Shown here: piece after piece, positions 42,944-51,554 of the stretch
How positions within the stretch are numbered: position 1 is the first letter of the stretch
How the letters are laid out: each line of letters begins with the position of its first letter
Origin: Paracoccaceae bacterium
Lineage (GTDB): Bacteria > Pseudomonadota > Alphaproteobacteria > Rhodobacterales > Rhodobacteraceae
Length of the DNA stretch: 64,000 bases
Direction: 5' to 3'
Assembly (NCBI GenBank): GCA_003605175.1
Contig: QWDA01000005.1
Location: 186,001-250,000 of the forward strand
Notes under the pieces: generated by a model
The model's database searches: none
What the model was told of the DNA's origin: nothing
The model's input: the letters and a program-made list of their open reading frames with translations, nothing else
Made by a program: the position numbers and the translations under genes

Positions 42944-44206
42944 TCAGGGGACGGCGCGGATATGCGAGCCGTTGGTCCGGGCGTTGGCGTCGATGAATTC
43001 GAGCACCAGCGGGCGGATATTGTCGCGCCAGCTCTTGCCCGCGAAGATCCCGTAATGGCCGGCGCCGGGTTCGAGATGCGCGGCCTTCTTGGAGTCGGGC
43101 AGGCCGGTCAGGAGGTCGAGCGCGGCAAGGCACTGGCCGGGGGCGCTGATATCGTCCTTTTCGCCCTCGACAATCTTCACGGCCACGTCGGTGATCTTGC
43201 CGATATCCACCGGCTCACCGTCGATCCGGAAGACGTTCCGGGCGATCTCGCGCTGCTTGAAGATGCGCTCGACGGTGGAGAGGTAGAACTCGGCGGTCAT
43301 GTCCATCACCGCGAGATACTCGTCGTAGAAGCGGTTGTGGCGGTCGTGGTCGGAGGCCTCGCCCTTGGCGACCCGGAGGATCTGGTCGGAGAACGCCTTG
43401 GAGTGCAGCTCGGAGTTCATCGAGACGAAGGAGGTGAGCTGGGCGAGGCCCGGATAGACCCGCCGGCCGACGCCTGGATACTTGAAGCCGACGCGCTGCA
43501 GCGCGAGGTGTTCGAGCTGGCCCATGGTCACGCGGCGGCCGAAATCGGTAACATCGGTGGCGGCGGCGTCGGGGTCGATCGGGCCGCCGATGAGCGTCAG
43601 CGTGGTGGGCTGGGCGCCCGGGTCGAGCTCGGCAAGCCGCGCGGTGGCGGCAAGGGCGAGCGGCGCGGGCTGGCAGACCGCGATCACATGGGTGTCGGGG
43701 CCGAGGTGGCGCATGAAGTCGATCAGGTACTGGGTGTAGTCCTCGATATCGAACTTGCCCTCGCTCACCGGGATGTCGCGGGCGTTGTGCCAGTCGGTGA
43801 TCCAGACCTCGGCATCGGGCAGGAGGCTCGCCACGGTTGAGCGCAGGAGCGTTGCGTAGTGGCCCGACATCGGCGCGACGAGCATGATGCGGCGCTTGCG
43901 CTCGGGCCGGCCGGAGGCGCGGAAGCGGATCAGGTCGCCGAAGGGGCGCTTCACCTCGGTCCGGATCGAGACCACGTGATCGCGGCCGTCCTCGCCGACG
44001 ACCGTGTTGATGTTCCAGTCCGGCTTTGCGACCATGCGGGCGAAGGTTCGCTCGGTCACCTCACCCCAGGCCGCCATCATCTGGAAGGCGGGGTTCGGGA
44101 TCAGACCGACCGCGGGGTAGGAGGCGATGGCCTGTGCGGAAGCTCCCAGCCACTGGTTCGTGTTGCGGATGGTTTCGTAGAGGTCGTAGGTGAACATGTA
44201 TCGCAT
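42944..44206 (-). CDS. phaZ: Intracellular polyhydroxyalkanoate depolymerase
   Basis: 420 aa of the intracellular PHA depolymerase family. It starts MRYMFTYDLYETIRNTNQWL and carries a Cys nucleophile in IAVCQPAPLAL, a variant lipase box like that of characterised PhaZ1 proteins. It also has the segments MLVAPMSGHYATLLR and a late EPGAGHYGIFAG with the probable catalytic His. It degrades stored PHB granules to supply carbon. The ATG at 44206 has GGAAGGGAA upstream. It is divergent from phaC across about 120 bp that contain a TGC-rich element. Confidence 0.93.
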   Translation of the reverse strand: MRYMFTYDLYETIRNTNQWLGASAQAIASYPAVGLIPNPAFQMMAAWGEVTERTFARMVAKPDWNINTVVGEDGRDHVVSIRTEVKRPFGDLIRFRASGRPERKRRIMLVAPMSGHYATLLRSTVASLLPDAEVWITDWHNARDIPVSEGKFDIEDYTQYLIDFMRHLGPDTHVIAVCQPAPLALAATARLAELDPGAQPTTLTLIGGPIDPDAAATDVTDFGRRVTMGQLEHLALQRVGFKYPGVGRRVYPGLAQLTSFVSMNSELHSKAFSDQILRVAKGEASDHDRHNRFYDEYLAVMDMTAEFYLSTVERIFKQREIARNVFRIDGEPVDIGKITDVAVKIVEGEKDDISAPGQCLAALDLLTGLPDSKKAAHLEPGAGHYGIFAGKSWRDNIRPLVLEFIDANARTNGSHIRAVP

Positions 44207-44295
44207 GGGATTCCCTTCCGGGGCAGAGCCCGGCTCACCAATACGTCGCCTTCGCCTCCCGACCCACGCGACAAGAACAGTATTCAGCACCTAAA

Positions 44296-44308
44296 TGCTG
44301 CGCATGCA
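44296..44308. promoter_or_regulatory. TGC-rich element in the phaZ/phaC promoter, possible PhaR site
   Basis: TGCTGCGCATGCA lies between the divergent phaZ and phaC starts, in an AT-richer stretch. It shares the TGC/GCA dyad style of the stronger sites upstream of phaP and phaR. PhaR of Paracoccus is known to bind TGC-rich sequences in these promoters; binding here is inferred. Confidence 0.45.
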
Positions 44309-44329
44309 AATTAGCGACGGAAGTCGATC

Positions 44330-46144
44330 ATGACAACAAAAGAAAGCGAAACTGTGGAGCAAACCGGGCAGGTTGCGCCGGAATTGGACCGGCTCAACGC
44401 CAATCTCGCCAAGGTCGAGGAGCTGTCCTCTCGCCTCGTCGCAGCATTGTCGCGGAAAAAGACCATTCCCCCGGCGCTGCAGGGGCCAAGCCACGATCTG
44501 TTCGTCAAGGCGGCGGCGGCCTACCTGGCCGAGATGATGGCGAACCCGTCGAAGATCCTCGAGCACCAGATCAGCTACTGGGGGAAATCGCTCAAGCATT
44601 ATGTCGAGGCTCAGCAAGTGATCGCGCAGGGCAAGCTGGAGGCGCCCGAGGACCCGACCCCGGCCGACCGCCGATTCGCCAGCGAGCTCTGGATGCATCA
44701 CCCGTTCTTCAACTTCCTCAAGCAGCAGTACCTATTGAACGCCGAGGCCATGGAAGCGGCGGTGCGGGATCTGGAGGGGCTCGACGACAAGGAGCGGAAG
44801 CGGGTGGAGTATTTCACCCGGCAGATCGTCGACATGTTCAGCCCGTCGAACTTCCTGGGCACCAATCCCGAGGCGCTGGCCCGCGCGGCGGAAACCGATG
44901 GCGAGAGCCTGGTCAAAGGGCTCGAGAACCTGGTGCGCGACATCGAGACGAATGATGGCGATCTGTTGGTGACGCTGGCCGACAAGAAGGCGTTCCGGGT
45001 GGGCGAGAACCTGGCCACCTCCGAGGGCGCGGTGGTGTTCCGCAACCGGATGATGGAGGTGATCCAGTACGCGCCCATGACCGAGACGGTGCACAAGACG
45101 CCGCTGATCATCTTCCCGCCCTGGATCAACAAGTTCTACATCCTCGACCTGAAGCCGCAGAACAGCATGATCCGGTGGATCACCGAGCAGGGCTACACGC
45201 TGTTCGTGGTGAGCTGGGTGAACCCGGACCCGTCCTATCGCGACGTGGGCATGGAGGATTACATCGAGGAGGGTTATCTCGCCGCCATCAACGAGGTGAA
45301 GAAGATCACCGGCGAGGATCAGGTGAACGCGATCGGCTATTGCATCGCGGGCACGACGCTGGCCCTGACGCTGGCCCTGATGGCGAAGCGGGGCGACAAT
45401 TCGGTGAAGTCGGCGACCTTCTTCACGACGCTCACCGATTTCTCGGACCAGGGCGAGATCGGGGTGTTCCTGAACGACGATTTCGTCGACGGGATCGAGA
45501 AGGAAGTGACCGAGAAGGGGATCCTGCACGCGTTCTTCATGTCGCGGACCTTCAGCTTCCTGAGGTCGAACGATCTGATCTACGTGCCGGCGATCCGCAG
45601 CTACATGATGGGCGAGAGCCCGCCGGCCTTCGACCTCTTGTACTGGAACGGGGACTCAACGAACCTGCCGGCGAAGATGTCGGTCCAGTACTTGCGCCAG
45701 CTTTGCCAGGAGGACCGTTTTTCCAGGGGCGAGATCGAGATTCTGGGCGAGACGCTGTCCCTGAAGGATGTGAAGGTGCCGGTCTGCGCGGTGGCCTGCG
45801 AGACCGACCACATCGCGGCCTGGCCGGCGAGCTATGACGGCGTGTGCAAGATGGGCAGCCGGTCGAAGACGTTCATCCTGTCGGAATCTGGCCATATTGC
45901 CGGGATCGTGAACCCGCCCGCGAAGAAGAAGTACGGCCACTACATCAATCCCGACCTGCACGGCGACAGCCTTGAGTGGAAGGCGTCGGCGGAATACCAC
46001 CAAGGGTCGTGGTGGCCGTATTGGGAGGGCTGGCTTTCGAAGCGCTCCGGGGCGATGGTCGCGGCACGGCAACCGGGCGACTCACAGCATCCGGTTCTGG
46101 GTCCGGCCCCGGGTTCCTACGTGACGATGCGGCCAAAACCATGA
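44330..46144 (+). CDS. phaC: Class I poly(3-hydroxyalkanoate) synthase
   Basis: 604 aa. The lipase-like box is AIGYCIAGTTLAL with catalytic Cys338. A conserved PPWINKFYILDLKPQNSMIRW block precedes it and the catalytic His lies in SESGHIAGIVNPP. Length and motifs match class I synthases, which polymerise (R)-3-hydroxyacyl-CoA on granule surfaces. Phasin and the repressor PhaR follow downstream, with the depolymerase divergent: the standard alphaproteobacterial phaZ-phaC-phaP-phaR arrangement. Confidence 0.96.
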   Translation: MTTKESETVEQTGQVAPELDRLNANLAKVEELSSRLVAALSRKKTIPPALQGPSHDLFVKAAAAYLAEMMANPSKILEHQISYWGKSLKHYVEAQQVIAQGKLEAPEDPTPADRRFASELWMHHPFFNFLKQQYLLNAEAMEAAVRDLEGLDDKERKRVEYFTRQIVDMFSPSNFLGTNPEALARAAETDGESLVKGLENLVRDIETNDGDLLVTLADKKAFRVGENLATSEGAVVFRNRMMEVIQYAPMTETVHKTPLIIFPPWINKFYILDLKPQNSMIRWITEQGYTLFVVSWVNPDPSYRDVGMEDYIEEGYLAAINEVKKITGEDQVNAIGYCIAGTTLALTLALMAKRGDNSVKSATFFTTLTDFSDQGEIGVFLNDDFVDGIEKEVTEKGILHAFFMSRTFSFLRSNDLIYVPAIRSYMMGESPPAFDLLYWNGDSTNLPAKMSVQYLRQLCQEDRFSRGEIEILGETLSLKDVKVPVCAVACETDHIAAWPASYDGVCKMGSRSKTFILSESGHIAGIVNPPAKKKYGHYINPDLHGDSLEWKASAEYHQGSWWPYWEGWLSKRSGAMVAARQPGDSQHPVLGPAPGSYVTMRPKP

Positions 46145-46164
46145 TTTCATTGGACATTATTTTT

Positions 46165-46208
46165 TGCTGCACTGCAGCATAAATAGCTTGAAATTCTGCG
46201 CTGCAGCG
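46165..46208. promoter_or_regulatory. PhaR-type operators upstream of phaP
   Basis: Two palindromes sit in the 131-bp phaC-phaP gap: TGCTGCACTGCAGCA (46165-46179), perfect around a central C, and CGCTGCAGCG (46199-46208), embedded in further TGC repeats. PhaR binds such TGC-rich dyads in Paracoccus and represses the phasin gene until granules titrate it away. Confidence 0.75.
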
Positions 46209-46275
46209 TGCATATTCTTTGCAGACGCAGAAAGGGCGGGATGGTCCCGCTGATGAGCCGCCTAGGAGAAAACCA

Positions 46276-46728
46276 ATGGCCGCGAAGACGCAAGACTACA
46301 CCAAACTGTTCAAGGACATGCTGGGCAACCTGCCTGTCGACATGACCGCGCTGCAGGACGCCTACAAGACGCAGGCCGCGCTGGCCGAGAAGATGTCGAA
46401 AGTCGCCCTCGAGGCCGCCGAGAAATCGGCCGAGATCTCGTCCAAGTGGACGAAGGACACGATTTCCAAGATCGGCACCGTCGCGACCGTCAAGGAAGAG
46501 CCGGCCGATTATGGCAAGGCGATGACCGATTTCGCATCGGCCCAGGCCGAAATGGCTGCCGAGAACATGGCCGCCTTCGCCGAGGTTGCGAAGAAGGTGC
46601 AGATGGAAACCGTCGAGCTGATGCTGGCCGCCGGCAAGGATTTCTCGGAAGACGCGAGCGCCGCGGTGAAGAAAGCCACCGCCGACGTGACCGCTGCCGC
46701 CAAGAAGGCCGCCGCTGCCGCCAAGTGA
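46276..46728 (+). CDS. phaP: Phasin, PHA granule-associated protein
   Basis: 150 aa, entirely helical and rich in Ala, Lys and Glu, with a phasin_2-type core (YKTQAALAEKMSKVALEAAEKSAEISSKWTKDTISK) and a Lys/Ala tail as in many phasins. It coats PHA granules and limits their size. The ATG has TAGGAGAAAA upstream. PhaR-type palindromes precede it and a strong terminator follows. Confidence 0.93.
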   Translation: MAAKTQDYTKLFKDMLGNLPVDMTALQDAYKTQAALAEKMSKVALEAAEKSAEISSKWTKDTISKIGTVATVKEEPADYGKAMTDFASAQAEMAAENMAAFAEVAKKVQMETVELMLAAGKDFSEDASAAVKKATADVTAAAKKAAAAAK

Positions 46729-46802
46729 GTTTTCACGAGTGCGCCTAGCGTTTCGTAATATGTGACGTGACTGCTGGCTACCTCCCTGCCGGCAATCTTC
46801 CT

Positions 46803-46834
46803 GGGACGGATCGTTCGCGATCCGCCCCTTTTTT
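46803..46834 (+). terminator. Rho-independent terminator after phaP
   Basis: A stem of GGGACGGATCG and CGATCCGCCCC (one mismatch) encloses a TTCG tetraloop and is followed by six T. It lies 75 bp after the phaP stop and would end the phaP transcript before phaR. Confidence 0.88.
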
Positions 46835-46884
46835 CTGTCGGGAGATCATCGCGCTTCCCTTTTCGCTGCACCGGGCATAGGCTT

Positions 46885-46899
46885 TGCTGCACTGCGACA
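46885..46899. promoter_or_regulatory. PhaR autoregulatory site
   Basis: TGCTGCACTGCGACA repeats the phaP operator almost exactly in its left half (TGCTGCACTGC) and ends 18 bp before the phaR start. Autorepression by PhaR is known in Paracoccus; the match makes it likely here. Confidence 0.65.
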
Positions 46900-46917
46900 A
46901 ACTAGGAGGGCTGGCGC

Positions 46918-47457
46918 GTGTCGGACAAGAACGCCCCGCTTCTGATCAAGCGCTATGCAAGCCGGCGGCTCTACAATACCGAGACCTCGGATTACGTGAC
47001 GCTCGAGGATATCGCCGGGCTCATCCGGGCGGGCCGCGAGGTTCAGATCGTCGATTTGAAATCGGGCGACGACCTGACCCGGCAATACCTGTTGCAGATC
47101 ATCGCCGAGCACGAGAGCCGGGGCGAGAACGTGCTGCCGCTCGACGTGCTGACCGACCTGGTGCGCTCCTATACGACGCAGGCGCAATCGGTGGTGCCGC
47201 AGTTTCTTGCGATGAGTTTCGACATGCTGCGCGAGGGGCAGTCGAAGATGCTCGACCGGATCGCCAATCCCCTGAAGGCAATGCCGGGCTACGAGGCGAT
47301 GCGCGCGCAGCAGGAGATGTTCATCAAGGCGATGACCGGCGGCGTGGGCGGGCTGTCGGCGCCCGAGGCGGAGGACGAGTCCGAGCCGAACGACCTGACC
47401 GAGATCCGCAAGCAGCTCGCCGACCTGCAGGCACAGCTGGCGAAGCTGGGGAAGTAG
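46918..47457 (+). CDS. phaR: PHA synthesis repressor PhaR
   Basis: 179 aa. The N-terminal PHB-accumulation-regulator domain is clear (LLIKRYASRRLYNTETSDYVTLEDIAGLIRAGREVQIVDLKSGDDLT in several conserved blocks), followed by a helical PHA/phasin-sensing region and an acidic, coiled C terminus. It binds both TGC-rich DNA and PHA granules. Translation starts at GTG 46918, with GGAGG eleven bases upstream. Confidence 0.95.
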   Translation: MSDKNAPLLIKRYASRRLYNTETSDYVTLEDIAGLIRAGREVQIVDLKSGDDLTRQYLLQIIAEHESRGENVLPLDVLTDLVRSYTTQAQSVVPQFLAMSFDMLREGQSKMLDRIANPLKAMPGYEAMRAQQEMFIKAMTGGVGGLSAPEAEDESEPNDLTEIRKQLADLQAQLAKLGK

Positions 47458-47488
47458 GGGCTTAGGCCGTACTTCAACGTTGCGCGGA

Positions 47489-47656
47489 GCCGGGCGAGCG
47501 CCTGCCCGTGGAATGGCGCAGCTACGTCTGATCGGCGCGCTTCATGGCGCCACCTGCCTCCGACCTTCACGGTCTCCGCAAACGTCACCATAGCGCCAGT
47601 CCGGTCGTGCCGGAGGCACGCCTCTCTGGCGTGAAACGGGCAGGCGCTCGCCCGGC
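47489..47656. repeat. Perfect 21-bp inverted repeat between phaR and an aminotransferase gene
   Basis: The arm at 47489-47509 (GCCGGGCGAGCGCC then TGCCCGT) is the exact reverse complement of 47636-47656, 126 bp apart, in the gap between two convergent genes. The spacer has its own hairpin (CGTGCC-GGA-GGCACG at 47606-47620), and another follows the right arm (GGCCCG-TGC-CGGGCC at 47657-47671). No transposase is present. The structure could stop transcription from both sides or be the remnant of a small repeat element. Confidence 0.75.
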
Positions 47657-47726
47657 GGCCCGTGCCGGGCCTTGTCCCGGGCGGGGGTGCTGCTATTCGG
47701 GCGGAGTAACGACCGGTGTCGCGCCG

Positions 47727-49094
47727 TCAGCCGACCTCCCGGAACACCGCGTCGAGCGCGTCGGAGAGTTTCGAGAACATCTCCTCCATCTGCGCGTCGG
47801 TGAGGATGAAGGGCGGGCAGAGCACCACGGCCTGGCCGAGCGGGCGGCAGATCAGCCCGCGGTCGGTGCAGGCGTTCGCGATCCGTTCGGACACGCTGAG
47901 ATCGCCGGGGAACGGGGTTTTCGTGGCCTTGTCCTGTACCGCTTCGAGGGCGCCCATCAGGCCCTTGCCGCGGGTTTCGCCGATGTTCTTGTGCTGCGCG
48001 AGTTCCGCCAACCCGGCCTCGAATTTCGGGGTAAGCGCGCGGACATTGTCGAGGAGCCCCTCGTTCACGATCAGGTCGATGGCCTTCAGTGCAACCGCGC
48101 AGCCGACCGGGTGGCCCGAGGCGGTGAAGCCGTGCGGGAATTCGTCGATCCTGTCGACGGCGGCGTCGAGCCGGTCGGCGAGGTCGGGGCCGAGGATCAC
48201 CGCGCCCATCGGGAAATAGCCCGCGGTCATGGCCTTCGAGGCGATGATCGCGTCGGGGGTGAAGCTGTAGGCCTGGCTGCCCCAGAGCTCTCCGGTGCGG
48301 CCGAAGCCGCAGATCACCTCGTCGGCGATCAGCGGAATACCGTGTTTCTTCAGGACTTTCCGGATCGCCTGGAAATAGCCCTCGGAGGGGGGGATCACGC
48401 CGCCGGCGCCCATGACCGGCTCGGCGAAGAAGCCGGCGATGGTGTCGGCACCTTCGCGGGCGATAGTGTCTTCGAGTTCCGTGGCGAGCCGCTGGGTGAA
48501 CTCCGCCTCGGACTCGCCCGGCCGGCCCTCGCGCCAGTAATGCGGGCAGGTGAGGTGGAGGAAGCCCGGCAGCGGCAGGCCGAATTCGGCATTGTAGGGC
48601 TTGCCGGTCATCGAGGCGGAAACGGCGGTGACGCCGTGATAGCCGTTCTTGCGGGTCAGGATCTTGCGGCGGTCGGGCTTGCCCTCGGCCCGGGCCAGGA
48701 GCCAGAGCATCTTGACCATGGTGTCGTTCGCCTCGGAGCCCGAGTTCGTGTAGAACACCTTGCCGCGCGCGAAGGGTGCGACCTCGATCATCTTCTCGGA
48801 CAGCATCACCGTGGTGTCGGCCATCCGCCCGAAAAAGGCGTGATAGCCCGGGAAGCGGTCGTATTGCGCCTTGGCCGCCTCGGCGAGGCCCGGATGGTCG
48901 AAGCCCGCCACCATGTTCCATAGCCCGGAATTGGCGTCGAGATAGCGGCGCCCGTGGACGTCGACGACATAGGGGCCCTCGCCATGGGTCAGGACCACGG
49001 TGCCGCGCTCGCGGATCGTGGGCAGGTCGGTGAAGCCGTAGAAGGAATGCGCGTCGGCGCGGGCTTCCCAGCTGTTGGCCTTGTCGTCGGGCAT
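47727..49094 (-). CDS. Class III aminotransferase (omega-amino acid/putrescine type)
   Basis: 455 aa, PLP fold-type I. Conserved elements are the FYTNSGSEANDTMVK substrate/PLP loop, PLIADEVICGFGRTG with the PLP Asp (about residue 260), and the Schiff-base Lys in IASKAMTAGYFPMGAV. The sequence resembles putrescine-, taurine- or omega-amino acid:pyruvate transaminases. Its closeness to PuuA-, PuuB- and PuuD-like genes favours a diamine substrate, by context only. It is divergent from a LysR-type gene. Confidence 0.88.
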   Translation of the reverse strand: MPDDKANSWEARADAHSFYGFTDLPTIRERGTVVLTHGEGPYVVDVHGRRYLDANSGLWNMVAGFDHPGLAEAAKAQYDRFPGYHAFFGRMADTTVMLSEKMIEVAPFARGKVFYTNSGSEANDTMVKMLWLLARAEGKPDRRKILTRKNGYHGVTAVSASMTGKPYNAEFGLPLPGFLHLTCPHYWREGRPGESEAEFTQRLATELEDTIAREGADTIAGFFAEPVMGAGGVIPPSEGYFQAIRKVLKKHGIPLIADEVICGFGRTGELWGSQAYSFTPDAIIASKAMTAGYFPMGAVILGPDLADRLDAAVDRIDEFPHGFTASGHPVGCAVALKAIDLIVNEGLLDNVRALTPKFEAGLAELAQHKNIGETRGKGLMGALEAVQDKATKTPFPGDLSVSERIANACTDRGLICRPLGQAVVLCPPFILTDAQMEEMFSKLSDALDAVFREVG

Positions 49095-49263
49095 GGAGGA
49101 TCTCCGTGGCGTTCGGTCGCGACGCTAGACCCGAGCCGCGGCTTGTTCAATGACCCGCCGCGCCCCGAACCTTTGCCGGTTCGCGCATTCGCGCCGGAAA
49201 ACCGGTTCCCACTTTGCGGAATGGGCTCTAGCGTCGCGGCGGACGGATCGCGGGAGAGGGGGC

Positions 49264-50205
49264 ATGGTCGAGACGCCCGGCAGATTGACGCTATGGGGGA
49301 TCGAGGTGTTCACCGCCGTGGCGGAGGAGCGCTCGGTCTCGGCGGCGGCGCGGCGGCTCGATGCGAGCGCGTCGTCGGTGAGCCAGCAATTGACCAACCT
49401 CCAGGCGGCGCTGGGCGCGGTGCTGGTCGACCGGAGCGCGCGGCCCCTGGTGCTGACGCCGGCGGGCGAGCTGTTCCGGCAGCGCGCGCAGGCGATCCTG
49501 AACGAGGCGGCGGAGGCGAAGGCGGAGCTCGGCTCGCACGACCTGTCGCGGCTGGCGCGGCTGAACCTGGGGGTGGTCGAGGATTTCGACGCCGAGGTGA
49601 CGCCGCGGCTCCTGGCGCAGATGGGCGACATGTTGCGCGGCGCGCGGTTTCTTCTGGAGACCGGGGCGAGCCACAGGTTGCACGACCTCCTGGAGGCGCG
49701 GGTGCTCGACATCGTGGTGGCGACCGAAGGGCCGGCGCCGGCGGAGTGGATGGAAGTGCATCCGCTTCTGGAAGAGCCCTTCGTGGCGGTGCGGCCGAAA
49801 GGGGCGGGCGAGACGGCGGACCTGCCGCTGATCCATTACACCAAGCGGCACCTGATGGGGCGGCAGATCGCGGCCTATCTGGAGCGCGAGGGGCTGCGCT
49901 ATGAGAGCCGGTTCGAGATCGATTCCTATGCCTCGATCATGGCGATGGTGGCGCAGGGCATGGGCTGGACGATCCTGACGCCCTTGGGCGCGATGAATGC
50001 GGGCGCGGCCCTCGACGCGGTCGAGGTGGCGCCGCTCGGGGGGGCGCCGTTCACGCGGCGGATCTCGCTTTTCGCGCGGCGCGACGGGCTCTACGAGATG
50101 CCGGGCGAGATCGCCGGGCTCCTGAGGCCCCTGATCGAGGCGCGCGTGGTTGCGCCGTCGCTCGCGCGGATGCCCTGGCTAGGCGACGGCCTTCGCCTGC
50201 TTTGA
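49264..50205 (+). CDS. LysR-family transcriptional regulator
   Basis: 313 aa. The N-terminal winged helix (LTLWGIEVFTAVAEERSVSAAARRLDASASSVSQQLTNLQAALG) is typical, followed by a substrate-binding domain. Its divergent position to the class III aminotransferase suggests it controls that gene. The ATG was placed at 49264, after GGAGAGGGGGC. Its 3' end overlaps the 3' end of the convergent DegT-family gene by 27 bp. Confidence 0.9.
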   Translation: MVETPGRLTLWGIEVFTAVAEERSVSAAARRLDASASSVSQQLTNLQAALGAVLVDRSARPLVLTPAGELFRQRAQAILNEAAEAKAELGSHDLSRLARLNLGVVEDFDAEVTPRLLAQMGDMLRGARFLLETGASHRLHDLLEARVLDIVVATEGPAPAEWMEVHPLLEEPFVAVRPKGAGETADLPLIHYTKRHLMGRQIAAYLEREGLRYESRFEIDSYASIMAMVAQGMGWTILTPLGAMNAGAALDAVEVAPLGGAPFTRRISLFARRDGLYEMPGEIAGLLRPLIEARVVAPSLARMPWLGDGLRLL

Positions 50206-51372
50206 GCCCATCACCGCCTCGGCCGCCGCGACGAGGCTTTCCGCCACGTAGTCGCATTCCGCGAGCGTGAGGCGGGCGGGGAGCCGCACGTCGCAGGCGC
50301 GCATCAGCATGGCGCGGGTTTGCGGCAGGTCGGGCTGCGGGCCGAGGAATTCCCAGTTCCAGTAGGCGCGGGCATTGTCGGCGGAGAGGCCGAAGACCTG
50401 GACCGGTACGCCCATCCCGGCGGCGGCGTGAGCGAAGGCGCGCGTGTCGGCCCCGGTGAGGCCCACGAGGTTGAACTGGATCGAGTCGGGGGCGCGTTCC
50501 TCGGGGCCGAGCGGCGCGGGGACGGAGAACCAGGGCGCGGCGTCGAGCCGCGCGGCGACACGGTCGTGGTTGCGGCGGCCGTCGCGGACCCGACGGGGGA
50601 TTTCGCCGAGTTGCGGGCGGATGATGGCGGCGGAGAGGTTGTTGAGCCGGTTGTTGTAGAGCGGGAGCTTGTTCTGCCAGCGGGCGAAGGCCGCGTGCAG
50701 GACGGGGTGTTTCTTCCAGTTGTGCTCGTAGGCGCCCGACATGATCACCGCGCGGGCGATGAGATCGGCATCGTCGGTGACGAGGATCCCGCCCTCGCCG
50801 GCATTCACCAGCTTGTAGGACTGGAAGGAGAAGCAGCCGACGCGACCGATCGTGCCGATCCTGCGGCCGCCCCAGAGCGTGCCGAGGGAATGGGCGGCGT
50901 CCTCGATCACCGGCAGGCCCGCCGCATCGGCGAGCGCCATGATCGCGTCCATGTCGGAGGTGTGGCCGCGCATGTGGCTGATGAGCACGGCGTCGGCGTC
51001 CGGCAGCTTGGCCTCGAAATCGGCGAGGTCGATGCGGTAGTTCGCGCCCACCTCGACGAGGACCGGCACGCAATCGGCATGGACCACGGCGGAGGGGACA
51101 GCGGCGAAGGTGAAGGCGGGGATCAGGACGCGCGCGCCGGGTTTGAGCCCGAGCGCCTTGAGCGAGAGGAACAGCGCGGCGGAGCAGGAGGCGACGGCGA
51201 GGGCGTATTTCGTGCCCATCATCTGGGCGAAGTCGCGTTCGAGCAGGGTGACGGGGGAGTCCGAAGCGGCAGTGTAGCGGAACAGGTCGCCCGTGGCGAG
51301 GAGGCGTTCCACCTCTGCCCTTGCCTCGGCGGGGATCGGTTCGGCGTCGTGGCTGTTCGGTGCGCTCGTCAT
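50179..51372 (-). CDS. DegT/DnrJ/EryC1-family aminotransferase
   Basis: 397 aa. The family pattern is seen in KYALAVASCSAALFLSLKALGLKPG, then PVIEDAAHSLGT and the PLP Lys in FSFQSYKLVNAGEGG (about residue 210). Family members usually aminate keto-sugars or related carbonyls in surface or secondary-metabolite synthesis. No sugar genes are adjacent and the substrate is open. The ATG at 51372 has GGGAAGA upstream. Confidence 0.86.
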   Translation of the reverse strand: MTSAPNSHDAEPIPAEARAEVERLLATGDLFRYTAASDSPVTLLERDFAQMMGTKYALAVASCSAALFLSLKALGLKPGARVLIPAFTFAAVPSAVVHADCVPVLVEVGANYRIDLADFEAKLPDADAVLISHMRGHTSDMDAIMALADAAGLPVIEDAAHSLGTLWGGRRIGTIGRVGCFSFQSYKLVNAGEGGILVTDDADLIARAVIMSGAYEHNWKKHPVLHAAFARWQNKLPLYNNRLNNLSAAIIRPQLGEIPRRVRDGRRNHDRVAARLDAAPWFSVPAPLGPEERAPDSIQFNLVGLTGADTRAFAHAAAGMGVPVQVFGLSADNARAYWNWEFLGPQPDLPQTRAMLMRACDVRLPARLTLAECDYVAESLVAAAEAVMGSKQAKAVA

Positions 51373-51554
51373 GTTTTTGTCTTCCCGAAAGTGCGTTTCG
51401 GAAATTCTGTAGCAGGAGATTTGCGACCGTTCCATGACGGTCTCGCGGTTTTCGGTCGGTTTCGGGCTGGGCGGTGGGGCAGGAGAATTCTTGAAGCAAG
51501 AATGTTCTGCGGGAAATCCGGGGTTCTCCGCGCGCGCGGCGGTGCGGGGCCGCG

